A DNA stretch of 7,856 nucleotides from the NCBI GenBank assembly GCA_030667105.1, contig DAOUWN010000082.1:1-7856 (forward strand). The letters are read 5' to 3'. Shown here piece after piece: positions 6,012-7,856 of the stretch. The first letter of the stretch is position 1. Each line of letters starts with the position of its first letter. Both the position numbers and the translations under genes were made by a program. The notes under the pieces are model-generated. The model was given only the letters and a program-made list of their open reading frames with translations. It was not told the DNA's origin and ran no database searches. This DNA is from Deltaproteobacteria bacterium. Lineage in GTDB: Bacteria; Desulfobacterota; Desulfobacteria; C00003060.

Positions 6012-7535
6012 ATGGAACCAATAAAGGTGCTCATCGTTGAGAGATCAAGGGCCACCCGTGAGTATTTGAGCGGGTTGGTCAGAACGCATGGTTTCCACGA
6101 TTATGCCATGAAGCGACAAGAGGAGCTTTTAACCCATCTAAATCGTGAAAATCGAGACTTGCTGCTTGTCGGATCGAGCATCTGTATGGAGCAGATAAGC
6201 GCTTTCGAGGAAGTCCTTGAACGCGAGAAAAAGGTCCTCCCGATCCTATTCATTCGCAACGGCAAAGAGGCCTTGGGGCAAAAAAGAGTCCCCGACAAGG
6301 CCAATACTTCTTCCCTCCCGGGCAATTTCCATCCCGATGACTTAAAGGTGGCTATCGAAAAGCTTATCGAAGAATCGCGGAGCTCCAATGGCAAAGAATT
6401 GGACAGCACCATTGTCGGGAAGACCCCGGCTATGGCTAAACTGAAGCGCCATATTTTGGACCTAGCCAAATCCGATCTGACCGTACTTGTCAGCGGTGAA
6501 AGCGGTACAGGTAAGGAACTGGTGGCCAGCGCCATTCACAGATTTTCACCCCGGGCAGATAGACCCTTTATTAAGGTCAATAGTGCTGCGCTGCCGACGA
6601 ATCTCTTTGAGAGTGAGCTGTTTGGATTTGAAAAGGGGGCTTTCACCGGGGCCAGCAAGAAAAAGCCGGGGAAATTCCAACTTGCAAACTCCGGAACCAT
6701 CCTTTTGGACGAGATCTGTGAAATTCCCTTGCCCATGCAGTGTAAGCTTCTTCAAGTCCTTGATGACAATGAATTTTCCGCTCTTGGGAGCACCACTAAT
6801 ACAAGGATCGATGCCCGGGTTCTGGCAGCTACCAACGCCAATCTGAGTGAGATGGTATCTAGGGGGCAGTTCAGATTGGATCTTTATTATCGCGTCAACG
6901 TGGTATCTATTCACATTCCGCCCCTAAAGGACCGTAAGGAAGACATTGATTTGCTGTGCGACCACTTTCTGAGGAAATATGCAGCGCGTAATGGCAAAGC
7001 GCATAGGCCTCTTACCGACCGGATCCGGGAGCAGTTTTATCAGTATTCCTGGCCCGGAAACGCTCGCGAACTGGAAAATGTTATCCAAGCCATTGCTACA
7101 CTCGGAAATGAAGAGAGCTTTTACGACAAGATCGGCAATTATGGTCTTTCAGGCGTTTGTCGACATAGGAAGGGACCTGCCACGACAGCCGATGCACTGA
7201 CTGGGAGTGCTTCCGACCTGCTGACACGATACACATTGAAGGAGCTCTCTAAGGAAGCGGCACGCCAGGCTGAGACAGATAGCATTGTGGATGTGCTCTC
7301 CCGGACGGACTGGAATCGCAAGAAAGCGGCTGCCCTGCTGAAAACCAGCTACCGGACCCTTCTAAGCAAGATCAAGGAATACGAGATTGAGCAACAGGGT
7401 GCCTCTATCGAAGATGCTATTACCAGAAGCAGCCAGCCAGCTGGGGATTCCTACCTTGGCTATTTTGAGAGGGCCCAAAAGGGCGCCAAAATGGGAAGGT
7501 TTGGCAGGTATGAACGAGCGGGATATTCACTCTGA
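6012..7535 (+). CDS. Sigma-54 activator (NtrC-like) with degenerate receiver domain
   Basis: This is a 507-residue enhancer-binding regulator. ATG 6012 follows GAAGGT (5998-6003) with good spacing. Residues 1 to about 125 look like a CheY-type receiver (KVLIVERSRATREYL at the start), but the acidic pair is ER (10-11) and the phosphoacceptor position reads DLLLVGSS, with G54 where Asp is expected. Phosphorylation at this site therefore looks impossible. The AAA+ domain (about 132-370) has Walker A GESGTGKE (162-169), an intact GAFTGA loop (209-214), Walker B ILLDEIC ending in D233/E234, with Cys236 where Gly is usual, and WPGNAREL (from W347). A Fis-type HTH lies at about 424-458 (NRKKAAALLKTSYRTLLSKIK). 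A further tail of about 48 residues rich in Gly, Arg and Tyr follows the HTH, where many relatives end. The protein probably works in the cytoplasm as a constitutive or partner-controlled sigma-54 activator. Its target genes are not visible, but the promoter region upstream is one candidate. Confidence 0.92.
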   Translation: MEPIKVLIVERSRATREYLSGLVRTHGFHDYAMKRQEELLTHLNRENRDLLLVGSSICMEQISAFEEVLEREKKVLPILFIRNGKEALGQKRVPDKANTSSLPGNFHPDDLKVAIEKLIEESRSSNGKELDSTIVGKTPAMAKLKRHILDLAKSDLTVLVSGESGTGKELVASAIHRFSPRADRPFIKVNSAALPTNLFESELFGFEKGAFTGASKKKPGKFQLANSGTILLDEICEIPLPMQCKLLQVLDDNEFSALGSTTNTRIDARVLAATNANLSEMVSRGQFRLDLYYRVNVVSIHIPPLKDRKEDIDLLCDHFLRKYAARNGKAHRPLTDRIREQFYQYSWPGNARELENVIQAIATLGNEESFYDKIGNYGLSGVCRHRKGPATTADALTGSASDLLTRYTLKELSKEAARQAETDSIVDVLSRTDWNRKKAAALLKTSYRTLLSKIKEYEIEQQGASIEDAITRSSQPAGDSYLGYFERAQKGAKMGRFGRYERAGYSL

Positions 7536-7620
7536 CAATGAACGTTCACGGCTTGCACTTAAACTCATTCGCCTGGGACATTGGAAGAACAGAGTACCGG
7601 TAAGGCCAAATTTTGTATGA
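7510..7620 (+). CDS. Possible small ORF of 36 residues overlapping the activator 3' end
   Basis: ATG 7510 opens a 36-codon frame that overlaps the last 26 bases of the 507-residue gene and ends at TGA 7618-7620. A purine-rich GGAAGG (7494-7499) sits ten bases upstream. The product (MNERDIHSDNERSRLALKL..., basic C-terminus) matches nothing I recognise. An ORF of this length is easily found by chance, so this is only a candidate for a translationally coupled small protein. Confidence 0.2.
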   Translation: MNERDIHSDNERSRLALKLIRLGHWKNRVPVRPNFV

Positions 7621-7856
7621 AAGCTGGCGTGTCTTCAGTGGACTGAACCCTCAGACAAACTACGGATAAAACACGTATTAGATATCAGAAATCCTCTGCA
7701 CTTTCCGCAGGTTGTGCCGTTTCCGTGAAGCTCCCTCATCTACAGTCCAAAATCCGCGGCAAATTCAGCCGGGCCAGCGCCATCGACATCACCATGAAGG
7801 TCGCCTTTACGGCTATGGCAGAAAACATCATTTCATCTGTATCGGTCAGCCCACCC
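7621..7856. other. Right-edge region without a supported gene
   Basis: No convincing coding region is visible. A small dyad TTCAGT-GG-ACTGAA lies at 7634-7647. From about 7736 to the window end several frames are open. One is a minus-strand frame ending at a stop at 7736-7738, with a Met-rich hydrophobic stretch. Another is a plus-strand frame that could start at GTG 7725 or ATG 7794. Each is only about 40 codons and none resembles a family I know. One may be the edge of a real gene outside the window. Confidence 0.4.

Noticed and set aside
1..7856. CRISPR arrays, tRNA/rRNA genes, insertion sequences
   Set aside because: No regularly spaced repeats, tRNA-like cloverleafs, rRNA segments, transposase-like frames or terminal inverted repeats were seen on either strand.

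Overview
This window looks like part of the chromosome of an anaerobic, probably hydrogen- and sulfur-metabolising bacterium. My best guess is a Desulfobacterota (deltaproteobacterial) lineage. The evidence is a heterodisulfide-reductase-type (MvhG/MvhA-like, group 3c) [NiFe] hydrogenase, a TusA-family sulfur carrier, and two large sigma-54 enhancer-binding regulators, one with an N-terminal Cys-rich 'two-CW' module and several PAS domains. The organism assignment is inference from gene content only.

Layout. All convincing genes are on the + strand. (1) Bases 1-963 hold a [NiFe] hydrogenase small subunit whose first codons lie left of the window. It overlaps (ATGA) the large subunit at 960-2429. 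(2) After a 69-base gap comes a 74-residue TusA-like protein at 2499-2723. (3) After a 90-base gap, a 908-residue sigma-54 activator starts with GTG at 2814 and ends at 5540. These four genes could be one transcription unit, since no convincing terminator lies between them. (4) Bases 5541-6011 are non-coding but dense with signals: a cluster of TGTCTC/GAGACA dyads (5560-5620), a sequence that reads both as a sigma-54 -24/-12 promoter and as a sigma-70 promoter (5694-5721), and two possible terminators (5883-5910 and 5960-5990). (5) A second sigma-54 activator of 507 residues lies at 6012-7535. It has a receiver-like N-terminus that lacks the phosphoacceptor Asp. (6) Bases 7536-7856 contain no gene I can defend. 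A 36-codon ORF (7510-7620) and open frames at the right edge are noted as weak possibilities.

How the parts may work together (inference). MvhAG-type hydrogenases pass electrons from H2 through MvhD to HdrA-type flavin-bifurcating complexes; mvhD and hdr genes would be expected left of this window. The TusA protein suggests a link to persulfide handling. The first activator has a probable metal/thiol-sensing head, a duplicated HAMP-like linker and three PAS domains, so it is a good candidate for a cytoplasmic redox sensor controlling hydrogenase or Hdr genes. The dyads lie about 100-160 bp upstream of the predicted sigma-54 start site, the normal enhancer distance. This suggests that one of the two activators controls the promoter ahead of the second one. 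That promoter would produce either a long regulated leader or a separate small RNA.
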